64,000 nucleotides of DNA from Nanosynbacter sp963524495. Its GTDB lineage: Bacteria; Patescibacteriota; Saccharimonadia; Saccharimonadales; Saccharimonadaceae. The notes beneath the pieces are model-generated. The model made no database searches. It saw nothing but the letters and a program-made list of their open reading frames with translations, and was not told the origin of the DNA. Positions 34,024-41,929 of the stretch are shown here, piece by piece. The position numbers and the translations under genes were made by a program. How positions within the stretch are numbered: the stretch's first letter is position 1; every line of letters begins with the position of its first letter. The stretch is taken from assembly GCA_046846435.1 (NCBI GenBank), contig CP128407.1:682001-746000 (forward strand). Reading direction: 5' to 3'.

Positions 34024-34770
34024 ATGATCTTCCGCACAATGCCTCGTCCCGATCTTGAAGTCACCTGGTATCGTCAGAATGGGTTGTTTAATTTCACCAA
34101 CTCAGACGGTAAGCCAGTAATCGGTATATCAGCTCAGACATGGGAAGATTATCTAAATCATATCGAAAATTTGCCAAGCAAATTTTCAGGACAAGTCATT
34201 AGTCCAGAATTGATAACCACTACTGATATACCACTTGAGAAAGCGACAAGGTTTCAACGAGAAATTAGTAGAAGGATTTTACAACTATGCGAACTTTCAC
34301 GCGATTTACCCAATGCTGACTTCATGGTTGGCACGCCCAGTTTTTATGATGATACGGGATTACCCTATAATACTCTCGTGAAGATCACCAATGGTTAATA
34401 CAAAACAAACGTACGGAAATGGCTACTTACACCCAGTGAAGAGGGCAACTTTCGGCCAGCCTTAACTACTCAGGCACTCCAACAGCCATATTCAACTCAG
34501 TCATTAATCTGCGCCGACATGATCGTGGCGCCATCCTTTCTGCATGAAGATACTCGTCATGTACAGGTTAGCGCCTGTTGGGCAACACCTGGCTTTAGCC
34601 ATCCCAACTACCAGCCGCCGCCAGATGAGGAGCGCTATACAGATGCAATGATCTATGCGATTAATCAACTTTTTACCGCTCACTCTGTCCAAGATCTTGT
34701 CGTAGTTGATCGTACGCCGCCGACTACCGAAATTCCACCGCTCAACTGTGTCGTCCAGCGAAAAATATAA
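34024..34770 (+). pseudogene. Unknown 248-codon ORF interrupted by one in-frame TAA
   Basis: The frame starts MIFRTMPRPDLEVTWY and is open to a TAA at 34396-34398 after KITNG. The same frame then continues without shift through YKTNVRKWLL and SLICADMIVAPSFLHEDTRH to a stop at 34770. The second half lacks a start and ribosome-binding site at its head. No family is certain; LICADMIVAPSF faintly recalls a carbon-nitrogen hydrolase Cys motif. Either a recent nonsense mutation or readthrough. It sits between the CYTH gene and the terminator shared with dnaK. Confidence 0.6.
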
Positions 34771-34797
34771 TACCCCGGAGACTTGGGGTATTATATT
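34764..34797. terminator. Bidirectional terminator between ORF 34024 and dnaK
   Basis: A perfect 13-bp stem (arms AATATAATACCCC / GGGGTATTATATT) with an 8-nt loop, AT-rich at both outer ends, placed between two convergent genes. Confidence 0.85.
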
Positions 34798-34819
34798 AGC
34801 CTAAATTAGATAGACTCTG

Positions 34820-36712
34820 CTATTTCTCGTCAACTACCTCGCCTTCGACTGGTTCGTCCTTGTCAGACTTTTTATCGTCCTTAGACTCGCCAGCCTTTTT
34901 GTCCTCAGCGGCTTGCTGGTACATTTTGGCACCGATTGGCATAATGGCGTCCTGCAGTGCTTTGGCTGCCGCTTCTAGCTCATCTTTGTCGTCAGCGTCT
35001 TTGTGCTTTTCTGCTTCCTTGACTGCTTCGTCAATCGCCTTCTTGTCATCCTCAGAAATCTTATCTTTGAACTCATCTGGCATTTTCTTTGCCTGATAGA
35101 TGGCATTTTCCAGCTGGTTTTTAGCGTCAACGGTTTCGCGCTTTTTCTTATCCTCGTCGGCGTGCAGCTCGGCCTCTTTCTGGGCTTTTTCGATATCTTC
35201 CTTGCTCATGTTGCCTGAGTTTTGGATGGTAATCGATTGCTCCTTGCCAGTGCCTTTGTCCTTGGCAGTGACGTTGAGGATACCATTCGCGTCGATATTG
35301 AACGTCACTTCAATCTGTGGCACGCCGCGTGGTGCTGGCGCGATACCGTCAAGCACAAAGCGGCCCAAACTCTTGTTGTCATTGGCAAATTCGCGCTCAC
35401 CCTGCAATACGTGGATCTCCACTTGCGGCTGGTTGTCAGCGGCCGTCGAGAATACTTCCGACTTGCTGGTTGGCACAGTGGTGTTGCGCTCGATCAGCTT
35501 GGTCGACACGCCGCCCATAGTCTCAATACCAAGGCTCAACGGCGTCACGTCCAGCAGCAGCACATCCTTGACGTCGCCGGCTAGCACGCCGCCTTGGATG
35601 GCTGCACCAACGGCTACGACCTCGTCTGGGTTAACACCTTGCATTGGGTCTTTACCAAACAGCTTTTTCACCCGCTCAACTACTGCTGGCATGCGGGTCA
35701 TACCACCAACCATCACCACGTTTTGGATGTCTGATTTAGAGAGTTTGGCGTCTTTCAGCGCTTTTTCAACTGGGCCGTCGAGGCGCGCTAGCAGATCTTT
35801 CACCAAATCTTCCAGTTTCGCCCGTGTCAAGCTCAGCTCAAAGTGCTTTGGCCCGTCAGCATCAGCGGTGATAAACGGAATGTTAACTTCGTATTCAGTA
35901 ACCGTTGACAGCTCCTTCTTGGCCTTTTCGGCTTCGTCCTTCAGGCGCTGCATGGCCGCATTGTCTTTGCGTAGATCGATGCCTTCTTTAGACTTAAAGT
36001 CATCCAGGAAGTAGTTGACGATGACATTGTCAAAGTCCTCACCGCCCAAGTGGGTGTCGCCATTCGTGGCCTTCACCTCAAACACGCCGTCGCCGAGTTC
36101 CAAAATAGAAACGTCGAAGGTACCACCACCGAGGTCAAACACCACGATGGTTTCATCATTTTTACCTTTCTCCAGGCCGTATGCCAAAGCCGCAGCCGTT
36201 GGCTCATTGATGATGCGTTTAACTTCCAGGCCGGCAATTTTACCAGCATCCTTGGTCGCCTGACGCTGCGAATCGTCAAAGTAAGCTGGCACAGTGATGA
36301 CCGCTTCGGTAACTTTTTCGCCGAGGAACGCCTCGGCGTCGGCCTTGATTTTACCGAGGATCATGGCTGAAACTTCTTCTGGCGTGTATTCCTTGCCACC
36401 CATTTCCACGGCCACACCCGCACCTTTCTTGACGATCTTAAACGGCATGAGGCCACGGTCTTTTTGGACTTCTTTGTCATCAAACTTACGGCCAATAAAG
36501 CGCTTGACACCATAAATTGTATTCTTTGGATTAGTCACACGCTGACGCTGCGCCACTTGCCCAACCAAGCGCTCGCCCTTTTTATTAATTGCCACCACTG
36601 ATGGTGTCGTACGATTACCCTCAGCGTTAGCGATAACTTCCGGCTTGCCTGCCAGCATATACGCAAAAGCACTGTTGGTTGTACCGAGGTCAATTCCGAT
36701 AATTTTACCCAT
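34820..36712 (-). CDS. dnaK: Chaperone DnaK (Hsp70)
   Basis: 630 residues. The three Hsp70 signatures are present (IGIDLGTTNSAFAYM, FDLGGGTFDVSIL, VVMVGGMTRMPAV), with the interdomain linker VLLLDVTPLSLGIE and a C-terminal acidic tail ending EPVEGEVVDEK. It folds client proteins with DnaJ and GrpE. AAAGGGGAA precedes the ATG. It can be transcribed from the hrcA promoter and from its own promoter (TATACT at 36798-36803) flanked by two CIRCE elements. Confidence 0.99.
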   Translation of the reverse strand: MGKIIGIDLGTTNSAFAYMLAGKPEVIANAEGNRTTPSVVAINKKGERLVGQVAQRQRVTNPKNTIYGVKRFIGRKFDDKEVQKDRGLMPFKIVKKGAGVAVEMGGKEYTPEEVSAMILGKIKADAEAFLGEKVTEAVITVPAYFDDSQRQATKDAGKIAGLEVKRIINEPTAAALAYGLEKGKNDETIVVFDLGGGTFDVSILELGDGVFEVKATNGDTHLGGEDFDNVIVNYFLDDFKSKEGIDLRKDNAAMQRLKDEAEKAKKELSTVTEYEVNIPFITADADGPKHFELSLTRAKLEDLVKDLLARLDGPVEKALKDAKLSKSDIQNVVMVGGMTRMPAVVERVKKLFGKDPMQGVNPDEVVAVGAAIQGGVLAGDVKDVLLLDVTPLSLGIETMGGVSTKLIERNTTVPTSKSEVFSTAADNQPQVEIHVLQGEREFANDNKSLGRFVLDGIAPAPRGVPQIEVTFNIDANGILNVTAKDKGTGKEQSITIQNSGNMSKEDIEKAQKEAELHADEDKKKRETVDAKNQLENAIYQAKKMPDEFKDKISEDDKKAIDEAVKEAEKHKDADDKDELEAAAKALQDAIMPIGAKMYQQAAEDKKAGESKDDKKSDKDEPVEGEVVDEK

Positions 36713-36763
36713 ATGATTCCCCTTTCTTTGTTATGATCACATCTGGTTTTTCTTATATTCATT

Positions 36764-36790
36764 TTAGCACTCTTTTATGTCGAGTGCCAA
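36764..36790. promoter_or_regulatory. CIRCE operator, proximal to dnaK
   Basis: TTAGCACTC-N9-GAGTGCCAA, one mismatch in the second arm, just downstream of the dnaK -10 box and about 50 bp before the ATG. Confidence 0.88.
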
Positions 36791-36797
36791 CTATTTT

Positions 36798-36803
36798 AGT
36801 ATA
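36798..36803 (-). promoter_or_regulatory. -10 box of the dnaK-specific promoter
   Basis: TATACT on the minus strand, placed between the two CIRCE elements so that one covers the -35 side and the other the start-site side. Confidence 0.5.
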
Positions 36804-36808
36804 AATAA

Positions 36809-36835
36809 TTAGCACTCTGGTGTCAAGAGTGCTAA
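36809..36835. promoter_or_regulatory. CIRCE operator, distal to dnaK
   Basis: A perfect TTAGCACTC-N9-GAGTGCTAA, 45 bp upstream of the proximal copy (start to start), in the grpE-dnaK gap. Confidence 0.95.
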
Positions 36836-36858
36836 TTTAGATTTTTACTAGTTGCTAA

Positions 36859-37383
36859 TTATGCCACCGGTGTGGCGGCGCTTGGTTCGGCTTCCGCCTG
36901 TTCCGGCGCTGACGGCTGGCGCGTCACCTTAACCATCGCGTCGCGAATCACTGTGCCGTCTAGCGTGTAGCCGGCACGCAGTTCCTCAGCAATAACTTCT
37001 TTTTCGCCCTCGGCTTCTTCATTAAACTGGATAGCTTGGTGAAGTTCGGGATTGAACGGCGTGCCAGGTTTAGCGTCAATTTTCTCGAGGCCGATTTCTT
37101 TCAGCTGCTTGTCGAGCTGCTTATTAAGGCCAGCCACGCCTTTCGCCCACGCGTTATCCTGCAATTCCTCTGGTACGTTAATAATTGCCCGCTCAATTGT
37201 ATCAATTACCGGCAATAATTTCATCACCGACTTCGCCTGGCCCATTTGGTGTGCCGATTGCTTCTCTGTCTCCACGCGCTTGCGATAATTCTCAAAATCC
37301 GCCCGCGTCCGCTGCAAATCCAGCGTCAACTCACCCAATTGCTGCTCTAAATCTTCAGTTTTCTTAGCTTTATTCTTTGTCAT
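36859..37383 (-). CDS. grpE: Nucleotide exchange factor GrpE
   Basis: 174 residues from MTKNKAKK. A long N-terminal helix (LEQQLGELTLDLQRTRADFENYRKRVE) leads into the four-helix and beta domain with PFNPELHQAIQF and GYTLDGTVIRDAMVKV. It releases ADP from DnaK. The start at 37383 has GAAGGAGG upstream; longer in-frame starts would fall inside the preceding small gene. The ATG overlaps that gene's stop (ATGA). Confidence 0.96.
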   Translation of the reverse strand: MTKNKAKKTEDLEQQLGELTLDLQRTRADFENYRKRVETEKQSAHQMGQAKSVMKLLPVIDTIERAIINVPEELQDNAWAKGVAGLNKQLDKQLKEIGLEKIDAKPGTPFNPELHQAIQFNEEAEGEKEVIAEELRAGYTLDGTVIRDAMVKVTRQPSAPEQAEAEPSAATPVA

Positions 37384-37529
37384 TTTTTCCTCCTTCTGAA
37401 CGGCCAAAACGGCTCGTGGCCATATGTGCAGGGGAAGAGCACGATCATAGCTATGAAAATAATAATCAAAATAATCACTACTAGCCACGTTGGCAAGCCG
37501 CTCAGTAGTCCACCAATCCACTCAGCCAT
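37380..37529 (-). CDS. 49-residue single-TM protein between hrcA and grpE
   Basis: Starts MAEWIGGLLSGLPTW, has one strongly hydrophobic helix (LVVIILIIIFIAMIVLF), one Cys, and a basic end PFWPFRRRKK. It is joined to both neighbours: its ATG shares one base with the hrcA stop (TAATG, with GAGGAGG inside hrcA), and its stop overlaps the grpE start (ATGA). The grpE ribosome-binding site lies inside its last codons. A small membrane protein fixed within the heat-shock operon is unusual. No family recognised. Confidence 0.7.
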   Translation of the reverse strand: MAEWIGGLLSGLPTWLVVIILIIIFIAMIVLFPCTYGHEPFWPFRRRKK

Positions 37530-38239
37530 TACAATACCTCCTCTAACATCGCACCGGTTCGCCTAACCAGCTCCATCGTTCGACGGTAATTCTGCCGAGT
37601 CGGACCGATCACACCGATGTAACTATTATTACTAAACTTTGAACAAAACCTACTGATGATCAGCGTGGCGCCAGAGCTTTTACCAATCGGATTTTCGCTG
37701 CCAATAAACACATTCAGCGGCTGGTTCGGCGCTGCTTCACGTAGCCACGGCTCAATATTATCAATCAACCTGGCAATCGCTTGCACGTGATCACCCTCGA
37801 CAAACTCCGGCTGACTGAACAGCTGCGTCATGCCATTCATATACAAGTGCGTACCAAACGACGCAAAGCCAAAGTTACCCGTCAACTCCACCAAGCTGTC
37901 AACGGCGCTGCGAATTGCCCGGTCGGACGTATCAACGTGCGAATTAACATGCGCTTCGATCGCTCTCGCACTGCGATCGATACCGCTCGGCAGCTCGGTC
38001 ATCTGAGCATCGGTGATGCCATTGACGTACAACCGGTAGCCCTTGTCGGTGGGAATTCGCCCGGCGCTAGTATGCGGCGCCTCAATAAAACCCATCTCCT
38101 CGAGTTTGGCCATTTCGCTGCGAATCGTGGCGCTGGACACGCCAAACAACTTGGCTAGCGTCACGCTGCCAACTGGCGCCGCAATTTCGGCATACTGCTC
38201 AATGATGGCGGCTAAAATCGCCTGTTGACGTTCGGTCAT
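37529..38239 (-). CDS. hrcA: Heat-inducible transcription repressor HrcA
   Basis: 236 residues from MTERQQAILAAIIEQYAE. N-terminal winged helix (ATIRSEMAKLEEMGFIEAPHTSAGRIPTD), then a GAF-like domain and the C-terminal VIGPTRQNYRRTMELV. It binds CIRCE and represses heat-shock genes until GroE/DnaK titration frees them. The start at 38239 is chosen because TGCTACAAT ends 6 nt upstream; the longer frame would include the promoter. A CIRCE at 38260-38286 makes it autoregulated. Confidence 0.96.
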   Translation of the reverse strand: MTERQQAILAAIIEQYAEIAAPVGSVTLAKLFGVSSATIRSEMAKLEEMGFIEAPHTSAGRIPTDKGYRLYVNGITDAQMTELPSGIDRSARAIEAHVNSHVDTSDRAIRSAVDSLVELTGNFGFASFGTHLYMNGMTQLFSQPEFVEGDHVQAIARLIDNIEPWLREAAPNQPLNVFIGSENPIGKSSGATLIISRFCSKFSNNSYIGVIGPTRQNYRRTMELVRRTGAMLEEVL

Positions 38240-38245
38240 AGGCTC

Positions 38246-38254
38246 ATTGTAGCA
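38246..38254 (-). promoter_or_regulatory. Extended -10 box for hrcA (leaderless)
   Basis: TGCTACAAT with spacer GAGCCT (6 nt) to the ATG at 38239. The adjacent CIRCE covers the -35 region. Confidence 0.6.
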
Positions 38255-38259
38255 TGAAT

Positions 38260-38286
38260 CTAGCACTCATCGCAAGCGAGTGCTAA
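38260..38286. promoter_or_regulatory. CIRCE operator of the hrcA operon
   Basis: CTAGCACTC-N9-GAGTGCTAA (plus strand), one base off consensus. It overlaps the last codon and stop of the upstream LssY_C gene (which ends at 38283). Confidence 0.93.
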
Positions 38287-39683
38287 CGTGCCTTTACTGC
38301 GTGCCTAGCCTGGCTACGCGCTCGCGTAAATCGCCTGGCGGCGTCTGACGAAAACATTAGCACCGCTACAATATTCAGCCCGATGAACAGCAGCGTACTG
38401 GCTGTCGACCAGGTTATCTTGCCGATAGTCAAGGTGAATGAGTTAGCGATAACGGCTAGCCCGCACATCACCATCAGGGCCAACCGCAGCCGATTGCTGC
38501 CGCCAAACGTCCGGTTGACTAGTACGATGGTAATGATCACCCACACTATGCCGAGGACAATTGACGAACCGATCAACCAATTAGCAATTACTGTTACATC
38601 ACTCACCTGACCGTCAACCGCCAGCTCCGCCACTATCTGACTATGAAATTGGTCGATCGCAAACAGTTCAATAGTGGCGTTAATAGTGCTGACCATCAGC
38701 GCCGCAAACATTGCCACCACGCCAAACGCAATCTGTGGCGGTCGCCGACTCCAAAATTGTTGTATCAATGTATCGTGCGCCACTGGCATCACCTCGTGCG
38801 AAGTAGCATCGAGAATCACCTCGTCGCGCTCCTCTATCAATGACTGGTTGGCGCGCACTCGCCCGACCTCAAGTACCGGCAAATCGCCGTCCGTCTGGAT
38901 AGTATCGCCGCCGCCGTTGCGCGAATGATACCCGGTGGAAAAATCTTTCAGAGTGGTCACCCCGATCGAGGCTCGCGCCTTGAGCGCTGACTGGACGATA
39001 TAATCCCGCTCGATGTCAGTATTCTCATCAATCTTATGAGTGATTTGCAAGGTGAACAGACTAAAACCGACGCTTCTGTCGTACGTGCCCGCAGCCAGCC
39101 AGTCCACCCGATGACCGCCCGGCAGCAGCCAGCCCTGTGGGCAACGCCAGAAACGCACGTGATGGCGCTTGCCGGGATTACCGTCAACCTCCTGCTGGTA
39201 GGTAAAGTCCTGGCGCCGACCAAATAAAAACAGTGATGAGACCGGCGCCTGCGGATAGCTACGCCGCGTCAATATTGCCACCATCATCCGCCACGACGAG
39301 CGCACCGTAATCTCTTCTGCCAACGTCCAGCCAGCCGCGGTCATCGCTTGATGGACCTGTGCCTCCGAGCCGCGCAGAGCCAGATTGACAGGATCACCCA
39401 GCAGTCCGTCCGCCGTCCGTGTTCGCCCGATGAAATAATTTGGTACGTACAAGCTACTCAGGATACGATGCAGCCGCGGCAGTGCCAGGTAAGCCGTAAT
39501 CAGCCACACCACCACAAATAGCCCGACCATCCACCAGCCGCCCGAATGCCAACCCTCGCGCCACACCAGCCATGCCAGCCAGAACGACGCCGCACCGGCT
39601 AATAAGAAAAATATCTGGTCAAGCAACCCCGACAACGACCAAAACGGTCGCCTGAGCGAAAATGACGACTTCTTCGTCGCCAT
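38283..39683 (-). CDS. LssY_C-domain membrane protein (466 aa)
   Basis: Two N-terminal membrane helices (about residues 22-40, 50-68), then an LssY C-terminal domain: DPVNLALRGSEAQVHQAMTAAGW, SSLFLFGRRQDFTYQQEVDG and KRHHVRFWRC. Four further helices make up the C-terminus. LssY is linked to Legionella type I secretion loci, but the domain's activity is unknown; in other proteins it sits beside PAP2 phosphatase domains. The start ATG directly follows the gmk stop (TAGATG), so it is the second gene of a gmk operon. Confidence 0.75.
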   Translation of the reverse strand: MATKKSSFSLRRPFWSLSGLLDQIFFLLAGAASFWLAWLVWREGWHSGGWWMVGLFVVVWLITAYLALPRLHRILSSLYVPNYFIGRTRTADGLLGDPVNLALRGSEAQVHQAMTAAGWTLAEEITVRSSWRMMVAILTRRSYPQAPVSSLFLFGRRQDFTYQQEVDGNPGKRHHVRFWRCPQGWLLPGGHRVDWLAAGTYDRSVGFSLFTLQITHKIDENTDIERDYIVQSALKARASIGVTTLKDFSTGYHSRNGGGDTIQTDGDLPVLEVGRVRANQSLIEERDEVILDATSHEVMPVAHDTLIQQFWSRRPPQIAFGVVAMFAALMVSTINATIELFAIDQFHSQIVAELAVDGQVSDVTVIANWLIGSSIVLGIVWVIITIVLVNRTFGGSNRLRLALMVMCGLAVIANSFTLTIGKITWSTASTLLFIGLNIVAVLMFSSDAARRFTRARSQARHAVKAR

Positions 39684-40403
39684 CTAGACCGTGTCCTCAC
39701 CCATCAAATAATCAAGGAGATCCCGCGCTATCAACCGCGCCTCGTCATCACGCCGATTGAACACGTCACCGCGCTCAATAATTTCGCCGCAAACTCGCAC
39801 CGCTCGAGTCAAATCATCATTGATAATCACGTGGTAATACGGTACTTCCAGCGCGTGACTGAGCTCGGCAATGGCCGACTGGCGGCGCTTCGGCCAGGCC
39901 GTTTGAAATTCTGCTTCCGTCGCGTACCGCTGCTTCAATCGCTCCAGCCATGTCGGATAATCCGGCGGCACGATAAAGATAGCGATACAGCCCGGTGCCA
40001 ATTGCTCATACTCAGCCACGCCTTGTACGTCAATGTCGGTGATCGCCGTCTGCTGATAATCGTGCGCCAACTGTAGCTCGGCTGTCGAGGTACCATACAC
40101 CTTGCCGTGGACAAACTTGGCCTCAATGAACTGATGGTGTTCGAGCATGGTCAGTGCGGTTGCTTGATCAATAAAATGATAATCAACGCCGTCGCGCTCT
40201 GGCTGACCATTATTTGCCCGTGGCTCCCGCGTGGTGTGCGACACGATATCGCGAAATGATGGTGATCGCAATAATTGCCGCTTGATTGTATCCTTGCCCG
40301 CACCGGAAATACCGGTCAGCAGCGCAATTTTAGTATCTCGCACCAGCGCTACGGCCGCTTCGGTCGGCTGGTACTCCCTGATGACACGTTCAAGATCTGA
40401 CAT
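39684..40403 (-). CDS. gmk: Guanylate kinase
   Basis: 239 residues; the family is usually about 205. P-loop LLTGISGAGKDTIKRQLL, GMP-binding VSHTTREPRANNGQPERDGVDYHFI, and lid-region EYEQLAPGCIAIFIVPP. It makes GDP from GMP and ATP. An N-terminal extension of about 25 residues and a C-terminal one of about 30 explain the length. Asp follows the P-loop Lys (GKDT) where most have Ser/Gly. TGGTATAAT lies 6 nt before the ATG. Confidence 0.93.
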   Translation of the reverse strand: MSDLERVIREYQPTEAAVALVRDTKIALLTGISGAGKDTIKRQLLRSPSFRDIVSHTTREPRANNGQPERDGVDYHFIDQATALTMLEHHQFIEAKFVHGKVYGTSTAELQLAHDYQQTAITDIDVQGVAEYEQLAPGCIAIFIVPPDYPTWLERLKQRYATEAEFQTAWPKRRQSAIAELSHALEVPYYHVIINDDLTRAVRVCGEIIERGDVFNRRDDEARLIARDLLDYLMGEDTV

Positions 40404-40409
40404 ATGAGT

Positions 40410-40418
40410 ATTATACCA
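40410..40418 (-). promoter_or_regulatory. Extended -10 box for gmk (leaderless)
   Basis: TGGTATAAT with spacer ACTCAT (6 nt) to the ATG at 40403. Confidence 0.55.
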
Positions 40419-40455
40419 GATTATTGACTAAACTTCCGGGAGCAGCTGCGATTTC

Positions 40456-41325
40456 TTATCTATGCACCATGTCCATCGCCCGAATATGCGGCGGACGATG
40501 CGTTAGCTGAGGGCGGCGAGACGGCACAGCGATGTGAGCGCGGGAATGAACGGTGGCTTGTGGGTGGGTCAGCTCCTTTGGCTGCGGTGGTAATTTTGGC
40601 TGGGTTGGCAGCTGATGCGGTTGGGATAGCGGGCGCTTGACAGTCGATTGCGTGTCGGTGCGTGGTGTATCAGCACGAGGTGCGGCCGCTGCAGGATTGA
40701 GCGGACGAGTCGGGCTCGAAGGCTGAGATGAAAGCGGTGGCTTCGTCAGCGGTGGGTGCGGCGGATGTGATGAGAGTGGCTTGACTGGCTGAGCCTTGAC
40801 GGAAGAAAGTTTGTTGAGCGGGCGCTTGGCCGGGGCTGGCGCCGAAGCAGTGGGCTTGATCAGTGAAGCACGTGACGGTGAGAGGGCGTGCTTTGGCGGC
40901 TGGGGCTTGACGGACGGCTTGGTAAATGATGCGCTTCGCGAGCGCTGGACGCCACGCGGCGGCATGATATCATGAAAGACTGCCGGTTTTTTAGGGTGAG
41001 GTTTAGCCGGCGGATTGGAAGCGGGAGTCTTTTGAGGAGCGGCAGAACGCGAGCGAGGTAAATGAGTAGAAGGTTGCGGCGGCACGACGCGAGACGCAGC
41101 CGAAGAACGAGCTGACTGCGCGGCTACAGTTTGCCGCTGAATACTATGACGCCGAGCCGGAGCGGAGTGAGGAGAACGTGGCGCGGGTGATGTGGGAGAT
41201 GCGGCGGGTACTGAAGTAGCCACCGGGCGCTGACGCGACACTGATGCTTCCGCGTCAACATCTGACACCTCGCCCTTACGACGGTTACCGAGCCGAGCTT
41301 TCTTGAATAGCTTCATCAACTTCAT
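40456..41325 (-). CDS. Pro/Ser/Lys/Arg-rich disordered basic protein
   Basis: About 289 residues, nearly all low-complexity. The first 15 residues (MKLMKLFKKARLGNRRK) form a basic amphipathic helix; the rest is Pro, Ser, Ala, Lys, Arg and Gln with motifs such as AKRPLNKLSSVKAQPVKPLS and ends MDMVHR. No fold is expected. A membrane- or nucleic-acid-binding disordered protein is possible. The start is set at the ATG at 41325, which overlaps a stop of a short upstream frame (TGATG); a GTG at 41334 is the alternative. Being basic and Pro-rich it could need YebC-type help in translation. Confidence 0.55.
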   Translation of the reverse strand: MKLMKLFKKARLGNRRKGEVSDVDAEASVSRQRPVATSVPAASPTSPAPRSPHSAPARRHSIQRQTVAAQSARSSAASRVVPPQPSTHLPRSRSAAPQKTPASNPPAKPHPKKPAVFHDIMPPRGVQRSRSASFTKPSVKPQPPKHALSPSRASLIKPTASAPAPAKRPLNKLSSVKAQPVKPLSSHPPHPPLTKPPLSSQPSSPTRPLNPAAAAPRADTPRTDTQSTVKRPLSQPHQLPTQPKLPPQPKELTHPQATVHSRAHIAVPSRRPQLTHRPPHIRAMDMVHR

Positions 41326-41387
41326 CAGCGCCACCCCATCCCTTGGGAGATGTCGATACCGAAAATGATTACGGTCAGCTGGTCGAT
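41325..41387 (-). other. Possible 20-codon leader frame with AUC start
   Basis: After GGAAGGAG, a frame from ATC at 41387 reads I-DQLTVIIFGIDISQGMGWR and stops in TGATG, sharing bases with the ATG of the downstream basic protein. The hydrophobic, protein-like composition and the exact coupling are suggestive, but AUC starts are very rare. It may be a leader that lost its ATG, or chance. Confidence 0.25.
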
Positions 41388-41468
41388 ATGACTCTCCTTC
41401 CTCTGATTGATTCTGTCACCATTATACCGGTTATGCTCAGTGATTTCAAGCGGCCAACCGCTCAGCCG

Positions 41469-41927
41469 CTAGAGCAACTCATCCAGCACTGATTGCCAGT
41501 CAGGAAACTGCGGAGTACCGAAATGAATGTGCCGGCCAACAAACTCAGCGGCACCCCTGGCCGTCCGATCATCGATCAAAATATCGCCGCGGCTCAACTG
41601 TTTGACCGACGAAAAGATAACCTTACGATAGAAAATATTTTCCTGACCATCGCCGCCAAAATACCGTTTCACCCACGCCAGCTTATCACCCAACGCCGTC
41701 GGATTTTCCCATGGTGATGACGACAGGATGTATAGATCATACTTTTCCTTCAGCTTATCAACCGCCTCAAGGGCGCCCGGCATCGGATCCATCAATGCAA
41801 AAACACCCGGAATATTGTCATACTCACCCGCAAACTTCTCCAGCATCTCAGGCGGAACCTTCGTCAAAGCCGACGTAAAATCCACGAGTACACCGTCCAT
41901 ATCAAGGTAAATAATTGGTTTCTTCAT
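41469..41927 (-). CDS. 5'(3')-deoxyribonucleotidase-like HAD phosphatase
   Basis: 152 residues, NT5C-like. HAD motif I is YLDMDGVLVDF, motif II the Ser of ILSSSPW, and motif IV DILIDDRTARG; WVKRYFG precedes motif III. It would dephosphorylate (deoxy)nucleoside monophosphates. The start MKKPIIY at 41927 has AGAGGG upstream and lies 2 nt past the lepA C-half stop, so it is co-expressed with it. Confidence 0.85.
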   Translation of the reverse strand: MKKPIIYLDMDGVLVDFTSALTKVPPEMLEKFAGEYDNIPGVFALMDPMPGALEAVDKLKEKYDLYILSSSPWENPTALGDKLAWVKRYFGGDGQENIFYRKVIFSSVKQLSRGDILIDDRTARGAAEFVGRHIHFGTPQFPDWQSVLDELL

Positions 41928-41929
41928 AA

